The notes beneath the pieces are model-generated. The model did no database searches, was not told where the DNA came from, and saw only the letters and a list, made by a program, of their open reading frames with translations. This document shows, piece by piece, positions 24,785 through 35,500 of a stretch of 50,209 nt of DNA (the stretch's first letter is position 1; every line of letters starts with the position of its first letter). Origin of the DNA: Hyphomicrobiales bacterium (GTDB taxonomy: Bacteria > Pseudomonadota > Alphaproteobacteria > Rhizobiales > Aestuariivirgaceae); assembly GCA_023266715.1 (NCBI GenBank), contig JAHFPK010000001.1:1-50209 (forward strand). The letters are read 5' to 3'. The translations under genes were made by a program, and so were the position numbers.

Positions 24785-27259
24785 ATGCGGGAAGGCAACA
24801 GCACAATGAACGCACTCATGCGTCATACCGCGGTTGTTGTTTTCATTTGCCTTCCCAACACCAATGCCCTTGCCGCCTCTATCCGGCTTCCTGAGTTTGA
24901 CCCGTTCGCCAGTTTTCTGACCTTCGCGGCAATTGCCGTTTTTATCTGGGCCTTCATCGTTGTCAGAACAATGGGCCACAATGAAAACAAGGCGCGCCTG
25001 CGGATGAGTGAACTGGAGATCCGTCTCAACGAAGCGGAGTCGGCCTTTGCCGCCGAGGCCCATGTCATGATCGTCTGGCACGGGAAGCAAGACTTCCCCA
25101 GCCGCATCATCGGCAACATGTATGGCAGCGCCAAGGTTCCGTCGACGGTTGAGGACATGCTGAATTTTTCCGCCTGGCTTGAGGCTGATTCCAGCAACAT
25201 CATTGAAGATTGCATCAGAACGCTGCGAGAGATTGGAAAACCCTTCAACATCGGCGTTAAAACACTGCATAACGAGCTCCTCGAAGCGGACGGCCGCGCA
25301 GCCGGAGGTAGGGCGACGCTGCGTTTTCGGCCGCTTTCCGGTGAACGGCAGCAAATTACCGAACTCAACTATGATGCGCGAAAGCTGGGCATGCAGGTCG
25401 AGCGCTTAAGTGCGGTTCTTGACTCGGCTCCCTTGCCAATCTGGCTGCGTAACCCGGAAGGCAAGTTGAGTTGGGTCAACCGGGCCTATGTCAAAGCCGT
25501 TGAACTGCCCGACAGTGATGCTGTTCTCAAGTCCCTCATTGAGGTTGCGGCGCCGGACCGGATCGACACGACGAAAGCAGATCCCAAGGTTGGATTGCTG
25601 GGAAGGACCCACGCGGTTTTTGCCGGGGCCATGCGCGCGCTCAACATTCATGAAGTGGCCCTGCCGGAAGGCAAGGCCGGCTTTGCGGTGGATGTGTCGG
25701 CGCTGGAAGAAATCGAGAAGGAGCTTGACCGCCATATCAAGGCGCACGCCTCGACACTCAACAAGCTCGACACGGCCATTGCCATCTTCGGACCGGACCA
25801 GAAATTGCGCTTTCATAACATGGCATTTGCCCAGCTTTGGCCACTTGACGGGCAATGGCTCGATCTCCATCCCACCGATGGCGAAATTCTTGACCGCCTG
25901 CGGACCCAGCGCTGCATTCCGGAACAGGCCAACTACCGCGAATGGCGGGCACGGCAGCTTTCCTCCTACACAACGCTCGAAATGCGGGAAAGCTGGTGGT
26001 ACCTGCCCGATGGACGCTCGCTGCATGTGGTTTGCGAGCAGCATCCCTTCGGTGGAGTTACCTATCTGTATGAAAATGTCACAAAGGAAATTCAGCTCGA
26101 GAGCCGCTACAACGAGCTCATCGGGGTTCAGCGCGAAACGCTGGACAATTTAGAGGAAGCCATTGCGCTTTTTGGCTCCGATGGCCGCCTGAAGCTTTTT
26201 AATCCGGCTTTTTCAAAATTCTGGAGCTTTGAGAGGGAATTTCTGCAAAAGGACCCTCACATCGACCAGCTTGCCGGCGATGCCGGCGCAATGCAAGAAG
26301 CAGGTTCCGCCTGGCAGGAGATCAAATTTGGCGTCACCGGCATGGAATCGGAGCGCCGGGCCTTGCGGGGCCGTCTGACGGCCAGGGACCGGATTCTGCA
26401 ATACAGTTCTGTCCCCCTGCCGGACGGCAATACACTGCTGACCTTCTCGGATATTTCAGACCCAGCAAAAATGGAAAGGGCCTTGCGTGATCGTACCGAA
26501 GCCCTTGAAGCCGCTGACCGTCTCAAGAATGCCTTTCTCAGCAATGTGTCCTATGAAGTTCGTACACCTCTTACAAGCATCCTGGGGTTTGCTGAAACAC
26601 TGGACCTCGGACTGGTGGGTGAGCTTTCGCCAAAACAGCGGGAGTATATTCTCGATATCAAAAAGTCATCCGAGGAGCTAAAAGCCATTATTGACGCCAT
26701 CATCGACCTGTCCGCGATTGATGCGGGTGCTATGGAATTGAAGCTCGCCAAAATAGATGTTTCCACAATCCTGCAAGCGGCGGCCGAAAAACTGTCACCC
26801 GCAATGACCAGGCGCGATCAGACCCTGAGTATTGAGCTTGCCGAGGACTCTCTCTCTTTTGTTGGCGATACAATGCGGGTTGAACAAATCATTTCAAACC
26901 TGCTTTCAAATGCCATCGGATTCTCGGCCAGACACAGCCAAATTCGCATGGGTGCCAGACGCCTCGGGGCAAATATCCAGATCTGGATTGCCGATTCAGG
27001 CCGCGGCATTGATCCGGAATTTCAAAAGAAGGCCTTCGAAAGATTTCAGTCCAAGCCCCTGCCGGGCAGCCACCGGGGGCCAGGCCTTGGCTTGGCAATT
27101 GTGAAAAGCTTCACCGAACTTCACGGCGGCAATGTCTCGCTTATTTCCAAGCTTGACCGCGGAACCACAGTTGTGTGTAGCTTTCCAATTGATGGACCCG
27201 CCAGACAAGACCTCAAGAACGCCCAGGTTGAACGCATCAGCCCGCAACGCGTTGCCTGA
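24785..27259 (+). CDS. divL: DivL-type tyrosine-box sensor kinase
   Basis: This 824-residue membrane protein resembles a PAS-containing histidine kinase, but the phospho-acceptor box reads NVSYEVRTPL, placing Tyr590 where histidine is expected. That substitution is the hallmark of DivL, which in Caulobacter binds phosphorylated DivK and controls CckA and CtrA. Order: signal-like segment (MRHTAVVVFICL), one transmembrane helix (about residues 40-60), PAS-like regions from about 206, 329 and 452, the HisKA-like helix pair, then the ATPase domain with N-box (ISNLLSNAIGFS), G1 (ADSGRGI) and G2 (GPGLGLAI). ATG 24785 has GGAG with a 5-base spacer; 24740 and 24806 are alternatives. The tsaE fusion begins 11 bases after its stop. 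Confidence 0.87.
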   Translation: MREGNSTMNALMRHTAVVVFICLPNTNALAASIRLPEFDPFASFLTFAAIAVFIWAFIVVRTMGHNENKARLRMSELEIRLNEAESAFAAEAHVMIVWHGKQDFPSRIIGNMYGSAKVPSTVEDMLNFSAWLEADSSNIIEDCIRTLREIGKPFNIGVKTLHNELLEADGRAAGGRATLRFRPLSGERQQITELNYDARKLGMQVERLSAVLDSAPLPIWLRNPEGKLSWVNRAYVKAVELPDSDAVLKSLIEVAAPDRIDTTKADPKVGLLGRTHAVFAGAMRALNIHEVALPEGKAGFAVDVSALEEIEKELDRHIKAHASTLNKLDTAIAIFGPDQKLRFHNMAFAQLWPLDGQWLDLHPTDGEILDRLRTQRCIPEQANYREWRARQLSSYTTLEMRESWWYLPDGRSLHVVCEQHPFGGVTYLYENVTKEIQLESRYNELIGVQRETLDNLEEAIALFGSDGRLKLFNPAFSKFWSFEREFLQKDPHIDQLAGDAGAMQEAGSAWQEIKFGVTGMESERRALRGRLTARDRILQYSSVPLPDGNTLLTFSDISDPAKMERALRDRTEALEAADRLKNAFLSNVSYEVRTPLTSILGFAETLDLGLVGELSPKQREYILDIKKSSEELKAIIDAIIDLSAIDAGAMELKLAKIDVSTILQAAAEKLSPAMTRRDQTLSIELAEDSLSFVGDTMRVEQIISNLLSNAIGFSARHSQIRMGARRLGANIQIWIADSGRGIDPEFQKKAFERFQSKPLPGSHRGPGLGLAIVKSFTELHGGNVSLISKLDRGTTVVCSFPIDGPARQDLKNAQVERISPQRVA

Positions 27260-27270
27260 GCCCTTAAACC

Positions 27271-28767
27271 ATGATCACTGAACACCGCTCCCTGTCTCTT
27301 TCGACTATGAAGGCCCTTGCCCAGGAGCTTTCGCTTTGGGCAAGGCCGGGCCTGGCAATCCACCTTTCGGGCGATCTGGGAGCTGGAAAATCTGTGTTTG
27401 CGCGGGCGTTTATCCGCGCATTGGCCCTGGACGACAGTGAGTTCGATATTCCAAGCCCTTCCTTTTCGCTGGTTCAATCCTACGACGCCATCCGGGTGCC
27501 GGTGGCGCACGTTGACCTTTACCGGATACAATCGAAAGCCGAAGTTGCTGAACTGGGGCTTGACGAGTTCAGCGCAAAATATTTGCTGATCATTGAGTGG
27601 CCGGAAAAGCTGCACGAGAACATCTCGTCCGATTGCCTCAAAATTTCGTTTTCGGGGTCAGGTGATATCCGCGATCTCAGATTTGACGCAACCGGAAAGT
27701 GGATTGAAATCCTCAAGCGCAATGAAACAATCAACCGCTTTGTAAAAAAGTCGAGGCTCAGCGGCGGGACGAGGCATTTCTTTGAAGGTGATGCCTCAAC
27801 CCGGCGCTATGAACGCGTGATGACTGACGCTGCAACAATGCTGTTGATGGATATGCCAAGCCGGCCTGATGGCCCGGTGGTTAGAAACGGCAAGAGCTAC
27901 AGCGCAATTGCCCATCTTGCCGAAGGCATTGGCGCGGTCGTTGCCATCAACGATTATCTTTTCAATCTCGATTACAGCGCCTCCAGGATTTACGATGTGG
28001 ATACCAGGGAGGGCATCGCCCTTATCGAACCACTGGGCAGCAATGTTTTCAGTAGAATGGTCGCACGTGGGGACGACATGCGCGAGCCCATGAAAGTTGC
28101 GGCCGAAGTCCTCGCTGATATGGCGAAAAGAGAATGGCCCAGCACCGTTCCCGTGCGCGGAAGCTCCCACCACAACATTGCTGCCTATGATCTTGATGCG
28201 ATGATGATCGAGGTTGACCTTCTGCCTTCATGGTTTTGGCCCTTGCATAAAAAATCTGAACCGGGCGACGAACTACGGGCGGAATTTTCCAACCTGTGGA
28301 ACACTCTCCTCGCAGACGTCAGTCCAGCCAAGCCAGTATGGACCCTGAGGGATTATCATTCACCCAATCTCCTCTGGATGCCTGAGCGCCACGGCCTCCG
28401 CCGCGTCGGGATCATCGATACGCAGGATTGTGTCATGGGGCACCCGGCCTATGACCTTGTCTCAATGCTGCAGGATGCCCGCATTGATGTAGATTTTGCG
28501 CGGGCCGATGAACTCTATGATTACTATTGCGACCTCCGCGCCGCCGCTGGCCGCTTCGACCGCCGTGAATTTTCGCGCGTGTTTGCAACTCTTGGGGCCC
28601 AGCGCGCCACAAAAATACTTGGAATTTTCGCGCGGCTTTCCAGGCGCGACGGAAAGCATGTCTATCTCAACCACATTCCCCGGGTATCCCGTTATCTCAA
28701 GCGCAACCTGGCACATCCTGATCTTGCCATTCTAAAAAATTGGTATGACAGGAACTTGCAGTTATAA
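27271..28767 (+). CDS. Fusion of TsaE with an AmgK-like sugar kinase
   Basis: Residues about 1-150 are TsaE, the ATPase partner in N6-threonylcarbamoyladenosine tRNA modification, with P-loop GDLGAGKSVFARAF and PSPSFSLVQ. Residues about 165-498 are an aminoglycoside-phosphotransferase-fold kinase with catalytic RDYHSPNLLW (about 361) and metal motif GIIDTQD (about 380). This kinase resembles AmgK, the anomeric kinase of N-acetylmuramic acid and N-acetylglucosamine. The MurU-like gene that starts 11 bases after its stop supports that role. The fusion is uninterrupted, with no frameshift. It is, as I recall, common in Rhizobiales, where a joint role of the two domains has not been explained. 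Confidence 0.88.
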   Translation: MITEHRSLSLSTMKALAQELSLWARPGLAIHLSGDLGAGKSVFARAFIRALALDDSEFDIPSPSFSLVQSYDAIRVPVAHVDLYRIQSKAEVAELGLDEFSAKYLLIIEWPEKLHENISSDCLKISFSGSGDIRDLRFDATGKWIEILKRNETINRFVKKSRLSGGTRHFFEGDASTRRYERVMTDAATMLLMDMPSRPDGPVVRNGKSYSAIAHLAEGIGAVVAINDYLFNLDYSASRIYDVDTREGIALIEPLGSNVFSRMVARGDDMREPMKVAAEVLADMAKREWPSTVPVRGSSHHNIAAYDLDAMMIEVDLLPSWFWPLHKKSEPGDELRAEFSNLWNTLLADVSPAKPVWTLRDYHSPNLLWMPERHGLRRVGIIDTQDCVMGHPAYDLVSMLQDARIDVDFARADELYDYYCDLRAAAGRFDRREFSRVFATLGAQRATKILGIFARLSRRDGKHVYLNHIPRVSRYLKRNLAHPDLAILKNWYDRNLQL

Positions 28768-28778
28768 GGCGGGGTGCA

Positions 28779-29492
28779 ATGACAGATACAATCGGCACCC
28801 ATGCCATGATACTTGCCGCGGGCCTTGGCTTGCGCATGCGGCCCTTGACCGATCATCGCCCCAAACCACTCATTGAAGTTGCAGGGAAACCCCTCATTGA
28901 CTACGGCATGGACCGGTTGCGGGAGGCGGGTGTTCAAAAGGCCGTGGTCAACGGCCACTATAGGGCTGAGCAGATATTGCTTTGGTCAAAGCAGCAGCGG
29001 GCCCCTGAGCTTTTGTTCTCCGATGAAAGAGCCGAAATTCTTGATACGGGCGGGGGCATTGCAAAGGCCCTGCCCTTGCTTGGCGAACAACCATTCTTCG
29101 TGCTCAACAGCGACAGCTTCTGGATCGAGGGCAAGGTTCCGGCGCTCAACCGGTTACGCGGCATCTGGAATGACGCAACGATGGATTGCCTTCTCCTGTT
29201 GTGCCACGTTGACCGTACCATTGGTTATGATGGCCGGGGGGATTTCCTCTTGGGGCGTGACGGGCGCCTCATCCGCCAACAGGGACCAGGGGCCCTTGCC
29301 TATATCGGCGGCTATCTCGTGCATCCTCGCCTTTTTGCCGGTGTTGCTGTAGAAAAATTCTCGATGAATGTTTTGTGGGACAAGGCAATTTCAGAGGGCC
29401 GCTTGCATGGCATCGCGCATAGCGGAAAATGGCTTCATGTGGGAACGCCAGCCGCCATTGTATTGGCCGAGGCCGAGCTCGCCAAGACCTAG
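28779..29492 (+). CDS. murU: MurNAc-1-phosphate uridylyltransferase MurU
   Basis: This 237-residue sugar-nucleotide transferase has the signature AAGLGLRMRPLT...PKPLIEVAGKPL (residues about 13-38) and LNSDSFW for metal binding. In Pseudomonas putida and Caulobacter, MurU converts MurNAc-1-phosphate to UDP-MurNAc in the recycling route that bypasses de novo synthesis. The preceding gene encodes an AmgK-like kinase, the enzyme that would make its substrate. GGCGGGG upstream may serve as ribosome site. Sugar specificity is inferred from this pairing; a related mannose-1-phosphate guanylyltransferase is the alternative. Confidence 0.82.
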   Translation: MTDTIGTHAMILAAGLGLRMRPLTDHRPKPLIEVAGKPLIDYGMDRLREAGVQKAVVNGHYRAEQILLWSKQQRAPELLFSDERAEILDTGGGIAKALPLLGEQPFFVLNSDSFWIEGKVPALNRLRGIWNDATMDCLLLLCHVDRTIGYDGRGDFLLGRDGRLIRQQGPGALAYIGGYLVHPRLFAGVAVEKFSMNVLWDKAISEGRLHGIAHSGKWLHVGTPAAIVLAEAELAKT

Positions 29493-29495
29493 ATC

Positions 29496-32400
29496 ATGAG
29501 CAAGGGACAGCACCGCGTCTACACCATCGCGAGCGATGCGCCTTTTCTGGATATTCTGGCGAAGGCTGTTGTGCGGGGGTTTCCCTACGCGGACCAACCT
29601 CACGAAAAGCATCCGTCACTTGCTGCGTGGACCATATTGGTTCCCACAAGGCGGGCGGCGCGCGCGCTTCAGGAAAAACTGCTCATTGAAAGCGGCAAGC
29701 CAGCGCTTGTCCTGCCGCGGATCAGGCCCATCGGTGATCTCGATGAAGATGTTCTCGATGCACAGCCTGCTCAAATCGGCCTGCCCGATGCGATAAGCGA
29801 CATCGGCCGTGAGTTTGCGCTCATGGCTCTCATTGATGACTGGGTCGGCGAAAATCCGCAGCTTCGCCTTGCGCACGAACTCAGCCATGCGCCACAACAA
29901 ATTCAAGGTTTGGCTACGAGCCTTGCCGAGCTGATTGACGTCATGGAAACCGAGGAGGTTTCCTTTGACCGCCTGCCGGAAGCCTATCTGATTGATCTCG
30001 CGGTTCACCGGGAAGCCATCCTCGGCCTGTTCGACCTCGTGAGCAAAAAACTCCCCGCACTGCTCAGGAATGAAAACCTCATGGGAGCGAAGGAGCGGCG
30101 CAGCCGCCTCATCCGGTTGGAAGCCAAGAGGCTAACCGAAAATCCTCCCGCAGGCCCCATTATTGCCGCAGGGTCTACGGGCACCATTCCGGCGACGCGT
30201 GAACTGCTGAAAGCAATTTCCAATCTTGAAAACGGTGCGGTGATATTGCCCGGCCTTAACCAGGACATGGACAAGAAAAGCTGGGGGGCGGTTTCGCCGC
30301 AACATCCGCAATTTGCCATCAAGCAACTTATCGAAGCCATTGGCGTGGAACGCCATGAGATTGTGCCGCTTGGAGCAAGTTCCAAAGACCGCGCGTGGCT
30401 TGCGAGCGAGCTCATGCGCCCCTCGGACGTTTCCGACGACTGGCAAAAGGCGCTGGCTGGACAGGGCGGAAGGATAAAACGGGCTCTCGAAAATGTATCA
30501 CTGGTGGAAGCGCGCGACAAAAATGACGAAGCATCGATTATTGCACTGATGATGCGGCAAGCGTTGGAAAAGCCCGATCGCGACATGGCCATGGTAACTC
30601 CCGACCGTGACCTGGCGCGGCGGGTGAAGTCAAATCTTTCACGCTGGAAGATCAGTGTTGACGATTCCGCGGGCGAACCGCTCAGCCGCTTCGGCGCAGC
30701 ATCCCTGCTGGTTCTTCTCATGGACACGGTCGGGGCAAATTTTTCCGCGGCTTCGCTCCAAAACCTGTTCAGCCATCATCTCGCCCGGTTTGGTTTTGAA
30801 CGGGAGCAGCTCAGCACCTCCGCGCGACATATTGGGATCGCCCTCTTCCGTTCCATAGCAATGATTCACGGATTGGAGGGTTTGCTGCCTTCGTTCGAAC
30901 AGGCCCTCTCAAATTTAAAAAATGAATCCCACCTCCACCCCCTTGTGGCCCGTCTCAAAGAGAGCGACTGGCACGAGATGCGCGGCTGTCTCGTGCGTGT
31001 TGCGGAGATATTGAGTCCGCTTTCGTTGCGTCCCGCCACTTCATTTGTTGCCCATCTCGATGATTTGATTTCTGTTGCGGAAAAGATTGCCGGTGAGGAG
31101 TTCTGGAACGGTCCCGAAGCGGAGGAGCTTGAGACGCTGATCGAGACATTGCGGCAGGAATCTTTCCGGCTTCCCCTCTGCAATTTCGTCCGGGCAAGCG
31201 CGGTAATCCGCCAGCACCTGCAAAGGATTCCGATCAGAGAGATCAAAAACGCCGGCACAAGGCTTTCTATACTCGGATTGCTGGAAGCCCGCCTGGTGCA
31301 TCCGCAAGCCATCATTCTCGGTGGATTGAATGAGGGAACGTGGCCACGGCTGCCGGATCCCGGTCCATGGCTTAACCGCCCGATGCGCGATGTCTTTGGC
31401 ATGCAGCAGCCGGAGCGCAATATCGGCCAATCGGCCCATGATTTTGTCCAGGCTTTTGGCGCAAAACAGGTTTTTCTGACCTGGGCACGGCGCGACGGCA
31501 TGGACCCCGCCATCCCCTCCCGGTGGATTTTGCGCCTGCAGACAATATTGAAAGCGGTAGGTCATAAATCCGAGGATATGCCGTCAGACCCTTGGCGAGA
31601 CTGGGCCTCGAGGCTTGACCGGGCCGATAATGCCCAGCCTGCTCCCGTTGGCAAGCCGCAGCCCCGACCTCCGGTTGAAGCACGGCCAAGGCGGATCAGC
31701 GTGAGCCGGGTTGAAACGCTCATCCGTGACCCCTACGCGATTTATGCGGATGCCGTATTGAAACTCAAACCGCTGCCCAATATTGCCGCAGATCCCGATG
31801 CCGCGCTCCGCGGCACGCTTTTCCACAAGGCCATTGGAGACTTTTTCACGCTTTATCCAAAAACCTTGCCAGACGGCGCGGTGGAACAGTTCATCGCGCT
31901 TGGTGAAGACATATTCCGGCCCTTCAGGAATGATCCGGAAATCATGGGCTTCTGGTGGACAAGATTCCGGCGTCTCGCCGCATGGATTGTTGAGAACGAA
32001 GCATCATTGCGGAGCGATATCAAGCAGGCCCTTGCCGAAGTAAAGGGGAGTTTGATTCTGCAAGTTGGCGGAACGGACTTCACGCTCAGCGCGCGCGCCG
32101 ACCGGATCGATATTTTTTCCGATGGCACGGCGCGTATTGTTGATTTCAAGTCCGGGGCAATTCCCAGCACCAAGAAAGTAGAACAAGGGTTTTCACCCCA
32201 GCTCACGCTGGAGGCCGCGATGCTGGAACGTGGCGCCTTTGAACATTTGGGCAAGCACGAGACCGGAGATTTGACTTACATACGGATAACCGGCGGCATT
32301 CCACCCGGGGAAATGAAATCAGTTGATCTCGCGCCAATGGAGGTGGCGCGCCGGCACCTTGCGAGCCTTGTCGGACTTCTGGAGAAATACCAGAACGTCA

Positions 32401-32504
32401 AGCTCGCCTACCTTCCCCGCTACGCCATTGAAAATGTCGAAGCCGTTTGTGACTATGACCATCTCTCGCGGTACCGCGAATGGATATTGGCAGGTGACAG
32501 CTGA
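29496..32504 (+). CDS. addB: AddB subunit of the AddAB helicase-nuclease
   Basis: This 1002-residue alphaproteobacterial AddB works with AddA to process double-strand breaks for recombination. The N-terminal helicase-like part (TILVPTRRAARALQE) lacks a Walker A lysine motif. The C-terminal PD-(D/E)xK nuclease has GTLFHKAIGDFF (about residue 770), then DRIDIF and IVDFKSG (about 880). Only one cysteine lies near the C-terminus, so the four-cysteine iron-sulfur staple of B. subtilis AddB appears absent. It starts three bases after the murU stop, and its stop overlaps the addA ATG. Confidence 0.93.
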   Translation: MSKGQHRVYTIASDAPFLDILAKAVVRGFPYADQPHEKHPSLAAWTILVPTRRAARALQEKLLIESGKPALVLPRIRPIGDLDEDVLDAQPAQIGLPDAISDIGREFALMALIDDWVGENPQLRLAHELSHAPQQIQGLATSLAELIDVMETEEVSFDRLPEAYLIDLAVHREAILGLFDLVSKKLPALLRNENLMGAKERRSRLIRLEAKRLTENPPAGPIIAAGSTGTIPATRELLKAISNLENGAVILPGLNQDMDKKSWGAVSPQHPQFAIKQLIEAIGVERHEIVPLGASSKDRAWLASELMRPSDVSDDWQKALAGQGGRIKRALENVSLVEARDKNDEASIIALMMRQALEKPDRDMAMVTPDRDLARRVKSNLSRWKISVDDSAGEPLSRFGAASLLVLLMDTVGANFSAASLQNLFSHHLARFGFEREQLSTSARHIGIALFRSIAMIHGLEGLLPSFEQALSNLKNESHLHPLVARLKESDWHEMRGCLVRVAEILSPLSLRPATSFVAHLDDLISVAEKIAGEEFWNGPEAEELETLIETLRQESFRLPLCNFVRASAVIRQHLQRIPIREIKNAGTRLSILGLLEARLVHPQAIILGGLNEGTWPRLPDPGPWLNRPMRDVFGMQQPERNIGQSAHDFVQAFGAKQVFLTWARRDGMDPAIPSRWILRLQTILKAVGHKSEDMPSDPWRDWASRLDRADNAQPAPVGKPQPRPPVEARPRRISVSRVETLIRDPYAIYADAVLKLKPLPNIAADPDAALRGTLFHKAIGDFFTLYPKTLPDGAVEQFIALGEDIFRPFRNDPEIMGFWWTRFRRLAAWIVENEASLRSDIKQALAEVKGSLILQVGGTDFTLSARADRIDIFSDGTARIVDFKSGAIPSTKKVEQGFSPQLTLEAAMLERGAFEHLGKHETGDLTYIRITGGIPPGEMKSVDLAPMEVARRHLASLVGLLEKYQNVKLAYLPRYAIENVEAVCDYDHLSRYREWILAGDS

Positions 32505-35500
32505 TGGCCAAATCCATGACCGCCACGCCTGAACAGAAAACGGCCTCGAACCCCGCGGCTTCTGCCTGGGTTGGCGCCAATGCCGGTTCAGGCAAGACCC
32601 ATGTGCTGGTGGATCGGGTGACCCGCCTCATGCTTGAGGGCGTCGACCCCATGTCAATCCTTTGCCTGACCTATACAAAGGCAGCGGCAAAGGAGATGGC
32701 TAACCGCCTGCACGAAAGGCTCGGTGAGTGGGTTGGCCTTTCTAACGCGGCGCTCTCAAAACGGCTCGTCCAAATGGGAAGTGACGATGTCAGCCATCAG
32801 ATGCTTTCGCGGGCCAGACGGCTTTTCACCGCGGCCCTGGAAACGCCCGGCGGCCTCAAGATTCAAACCATACATGCCTTCTGCGAAAGAATTCTGCAGC
32901 TCTTTCCGGTCGAGGCAGGGCTTGCTCCGGGATTTCAAGTTCTGGAATCCAATCAATCCAAGCAGCTTCTTCGGGAAGCTCGTGATTACATGTTGCGCGA
33001 GGCCCAGGGAGATGAGAGTTCAGTTTTCGCCAGTGCGTTGGAAATCGTAACGCATCACACCCATTCAGACAGTTTCGATGCGTTGCTGGAACGCCTTCTC
33101 ACCAAACGCCAGGGCCTGAAAGATGCGATAGCGCAACATGGCTCCATAGAGGGTATTGGCCAAGAACTCAGGGTTCAACTGGGAGTAGCCCCGCAAGAGA
33201 GAGTGGAAACTCTCAGGCAAGAATTCCTGAAGTTTGACAGAACAAAAATTGAAAGAATCATTCCCATACTGTCCGATTCCCTCGTCACAAATCAGGAAAC
33301 GGCAAGCCATCTCGCGGTGTTGCTGAAAGCGTCAGACAGTGGGCAAGCTGAACACCTCTATCGCCGTATTTATTTTACGTCTGAAGGCGAAAAGCCGAAA
33401 AAAATTACTTCCGTAGTTACCGCAAAACTTCTCAAGGCCCATCCGTGGATTGAAGACTGGCTTTCACAGGAGTATTCGCGCAGCCTCAATTTAATTGAGC
33501 AGATTGACAATCTCGCCCGAATAGATGCGACCGGCGCTTTGCTTACGCTTGCGGACGCTACGATTTCAAAATTCGAATTCGAAAAAAAACTGCGGGGCGC
33601 CTATGATTTTGATGACCTCATTCTGAAAACCCGCGATTTGCTTGTCGACAAGTCCTCAGCGCAATGGGTTCTCTACAAGCTTGATCGCGGCATTGAGCAT
33701 GTCCTTGTCGATGAGGCGCAGGATACCAGCCTTGCCCAATGGGAAATTGTCAGCGCGCTGACAAGTGAGTTCTTTTCCGGAACCGGCAGCCGCGAGCTTC
33801 CTGATCGCACACTGTTCGTTGTGGGTGACCGCAAGCAGTCAATCTTCAGTTTTCAAGGAGCCGATCCCGCCGCCTTTGAGTATTCCCGCGAAATATTCGG
33901 GACGCAGATCACCAATGTGGGCCAGGCCTTCAACAACGTTGATCTCACCATTTCCTATCGCTCCACAAGGGAGGTGCTGGCGGCGGTTGATATGGTTTTT
34001 GCGGAGGGATTACGAGCGCGGATTGGCCTTGATGGCCTTCATCCGCAGATATTGCATCACGAATCAAACCGCGGGGGTGAGCGCGGACTGTTTGAGTTCT
34101 GGCCGCTCATGGAGGCCGATGACAAGGCTGAACGGGAACCCTGGCAGGCCCCCGTGGATCAATATCCGCCCAAATCCGCGCTGCGCAAACTGGCGCGAAA
34201 GCTCGCTGAAACGATCAAATCCTGGATTGGGAAACGCCACATTGCGGCGCTTGATCGTGCGGCCGAGGCCGGCGATATTTTGGTCCTGTTTCGAACCCGC
34301 AGTTCACTTTTTGACATTCTGATCAGCGAAATGAGAAAGGCCGGAATTCCGGTTGCGGGCGCGGATCGCTTAAAGCTCTCAGAGAATATCGCCATCCTCG
34401 ACATCATGGCCTTGGTGCAATTTGTTTTATTGCCGGAGGATGATTATTCCCTGGCCTGCGTGCTCAAAAGCCCGCTTATGCCCACACCCCTGACGGAGGA
34501 GGAGCTTTTCAAACTGGCCCATGGGCGCGGCACCGCTTCCCTGTGGACTAGGCTTTCTGCTTCGGGCGATGCGAGCTGCGTTGAAGCCCGCACGGTTTTG
34601 GAAGAGTGGCTGAAGGCCTCCGAAGGAGCCCGGCCCTTTGAGTTCCTGTCGATGGTTCTGATCCGAACCAGAAAGGCCTTTCTGGCTCGTTTGGGAAGCG
34701 AGGCCGGAGACGCGCTCGATGCACTGCTTGAAGCATCGCTCTCCTATGAAGACAGTCATTCCTCCTCCCTCGCCGGCTTTGCGACATGGTTTGCCTCTGA
34801 AGACACCGAGATCAAACGAAATATGGATCGCGGAACCGGTGAGGTGCGCCTGATGACGGTTCATGGTGCGAAGGGACTTGAGTCCAGTATTGTGATCCTG
34901 CCCGACACGACGTCGACACCGAGAAGCAATGCAACAACGGCCCTCATGTTTGTGGAAGCAAATTCAGATGGACCGAAGTTGCCTTTCTGGCGGCTGTCGG
35001 GGCTTGCTCAATCACAGGCCATTGAAGACTGGAAGGACAGCGACAAGCAAATAGAATTGGAAGAACAGCGGCGCCTGCTCTATGTGGCGATGACCCGGGC
35101 GCGCGACGAGCTTTACGTCTGTGGTTACAAGAACAGGAACAAGCTCGACGAAAACAGCTGGTATGCCCTGGTGGCGGATGCCCTGCAGAATCCGCAAGAA
35201 GGCCAAAGCCTTCCGCGTATCGTTGAAACCGATGACGGTGTTAGTTGCTGGCGTCTCGGTCCGGATCCGATCTGGGACGGGATATCTTCTGTCATGCCGA
35301 AGGTAATCCAGGAAACTCCAGGCTGGCTATTCAAAAGTCCGAGCTATCCCGACACTGCTCATGGGAGCTGGCCACCTGCGCGGCCGCCACGCATGCCCCG
35401 TAAAATTGGTTCCGACCTGGCGATGGCACGTGGCCGTGCCATCCATAAAATTCTCGAGGAACTGCCTCAAATGGCACCTGACCAGGGATTGAATTATGCA

